The notes beneath the pieces were generated by a model. That model did not search any database. It had not been told where the DNA came from and saw only the letters and a program-made list of their open reading frames with translations. Source: Lachnospiraceae bacterium UBA3641 (GTDB lineage Bacteria; Bacillota; Clostridia; Lachnospirales; Lachnospiraceae). From it: a stretch of 16,100 nt of DNA. Shown here piece by piece: positions 15,260 to 16,100 of this stretch. The first letter of the stretch is position 1; each line of letters starts with the position of its first letter. The stretch is taken from assembly GCA_002373875.1 (NCBI GenBank), contig DFKQ01000086.1, forward strand, positions 1 through 16,100, given 5' to 3'. Both the position numbers and the translations under genes were made by a program.

Positions 15260-15340
15260 ATGGATACAGTTGAATACATGCAGAAAAAGATCAAAGAAGC
15301 CCATCAGGTATATGAATTACTGACAGCATCTTACAGGTAA
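15260..15340 (+). CDS. Possible 26-residue small ORF ahead of yitT-like gene
   Basis: The frame reads MDTVEYMQKKIKEAHQVYEL and six more residues, a likely amphipathic helix with no signal peptide. It has a well-spaced GAGAGGTG site, and its stop codon ends four bases before the ATG of the YitT-family gene. That gene has only a weak AGG of its own, inside the last codons of this ORF. This fits a coupled leader peptide. It could also be the surviving end of a gene lost in the deletion that cut the TetR gene. No family is recognised. Confidence 0.4.
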   Translation: MDTVEYMQKKIKEAHQVYELLTASYR

Positions 15341-15344
15341 AACT

Positions 15345-16100
15345 ATGGACGAGAAAATCAGAAACAACAGCTACAGATGGATGTCCCTCAGGATTCTGGT
15401 GGTGGTCATCGCTTCGGCGGTATTTGCCGTCAATATCAAATCTTTTGTAAGGACCGGCGGGCTGCTTCCGGGCGGCGCGACAGGACTTACGCTCCTGATA
15501 CAGGAGATTGCGAACAGGTTTTTCGGGGTGGCCATACCATACACTCCCATAAATGTTCTCATCAATGCGGTGCCAGTCTACATTGGCTTTAAGTATATCG
15601 GGAAAAAGTTCACTTCGCTCTCATGCATCGTGATCGTCCTGACAGGCGTTCTGACTGACCTTATCCCGGGTTACGTGATCACAAACGACATCCTTCTCAT
15701 AAGCGTATTCGGCGGTATCATAAACGGAATAGCGGTCAGCCTCTGCCTTCTCATGGACGCAACATCAGGCGGGACTGACTTCATAGCGATATACCTGAAC
15801 AAGAAAAAAGGCATAAACGGATTCAACGTGGCAGTGGTCATAAACACTGTAATCCTGATTATTGCGGGTGCCCTTTTCGGATGGGAGATAGCCCTGTACT
15901 CGGTTATATTCCAGTATGTTTCTACGGCAGTCATAAACGTCCTTTACAGAAAATACCAGCAGGCAACGCTCTTTATCGTGACAACGGCACCGGACGAGGT
16001 CAGTTCGCTTATCTATGACATGACAAGGCATGGTGCAACGATTATCTACGGCAGGGGATCATATGAAGATGAGAGCACCAAGTCTGTGGTATATTCCGTC
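15345..16100 (+). CDS. YitT-family (DUF161/DUF2179) membrane protein, 3' end outside window
   Basis: An open frame of 252 codons continues past the window edge. The N-terminal membrane helix (residues about 14-33) is followed by TGGLLPGGATGL at 37-48, and SGGTDFIA lies at 141-148. These two glycine-rich motifs are characteristic of the YitT/DUF161 family of multi-pass membrane proteins. After about residue 200 the sequence becomes soluble and matches the DUF2179 regulatory-type domain (FIVTTAPDEV, GRGSYEDE). About 30-40 residues should be missing at the end, judged by the usual family length of about 280-290. The start at 15345 is the first ATG after an in-frame stop at 15321. The transported substrate of this family is not established. 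Codon choice (ATC, GGC and ATA rich) looks somewhat unlike the giant genes. Confidence 0.85.
   Translation, partial: MDEKIRNNSYRWMSLRILVVVIASAVFAVNIKSFVRTGGLLPGGATGLTLLIQEIANRFFGVAIPYTPINVLINAVPVYIGFKYIGKKFTSLSCIVIVLTGVLTDLIPGYVITNDILLISVFGGIINGIAVSLCLLMDATSGGTDFIAIYLNKKKGINGFNVAVVINTVILIIAGALFGWEIALYSVIFQYVSTAVINVLYRKYQQATLFIVTTAPDEVSSLIYDMTRHGATIIYGRGSYEDESTKSVVYSV

Noticed and set aside
15377..15592. Plus-strand 71-codon frame
   Set aside because: It lies in another frame within the YitT-family gene, whose glycine-rich family motifs are clear.

Overview
The window looks like a chromosomal accessory region of a Gram-positive anaerobic Clostridia, most likely Lachnospiraceae of the Butyrivibrio type. 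This is inferred from the purine-rich AGGAGG ribosome binding sites, the moderate base composition, the very large exported proteins with YTGK-type Ig-like repeats, and the REP-like 'GAGTCAGGGGAC' hairpins. No phage, CRISPR, rRNA or functional tRNA gene was seen. All supported genes lie on the + strand; the many minus-strand open frames are shadows.

Layout. (1) Positions 1-419 are a leader region with a likely promoter, short repeats and a decayed REP-like motif. (2) 420-4295 encodes a 1291-residue secreted protein with a zinc-metallopeptidase motif (HEIAHCFEIGDDY), an acidic middle and a lysine-rich C-terminal part with YTGK Ig-like repeats. (3) 4309-4472 is the first copy of a 164-bp structured repeat. 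It is followed by a compact promoter, 5' hairpin and terminator unit (4482-4596), which is either a small RNA or an attenuator. (4) 4711-13395 encodes a 2894-residue secreted protein: signal peptide, eight GG[AG][IV][YW] repeats of a right-handed beta-helix, a lipase-like alpha/beta hydrolase domain with a GYSRG nucleophile elbow, then a long stalk of chitobiase-type, InlB-type and Big_2-type domains. (5) 13438-13601 is the second copy of the repeat (161/164 identical). (6) 13692-14783 encodes a polytopic membrane acyltransferase, 14866-15216 a TetR-family regulator cut short after its DNA-binding half, 15260-15340 a possible 26-residue peptide with a good ribosome binding site, and 15345-16100 the start of a YitT-family membrane protein that runs off the window.

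How the parts may work together. The two giant exported proteins are a putative protease and a putative lipase or esterase, both carried on long Ig-like stalks. They look like surface or secreted hydrolases for attacking host, dietary or competitor material. Neither ends in a recognisable LPXTG or S-layer anchor; both end in lysine-rich segments. The same structured repeat lies directly 3' of each giant gene, so the second gene and its leader form a 9.1-kb segment bracketed by direct repeats. The acyltransferase, TetR fragment and YitT genes are ordinary membrane and regulatory genes with no clear link to the giant proteins.
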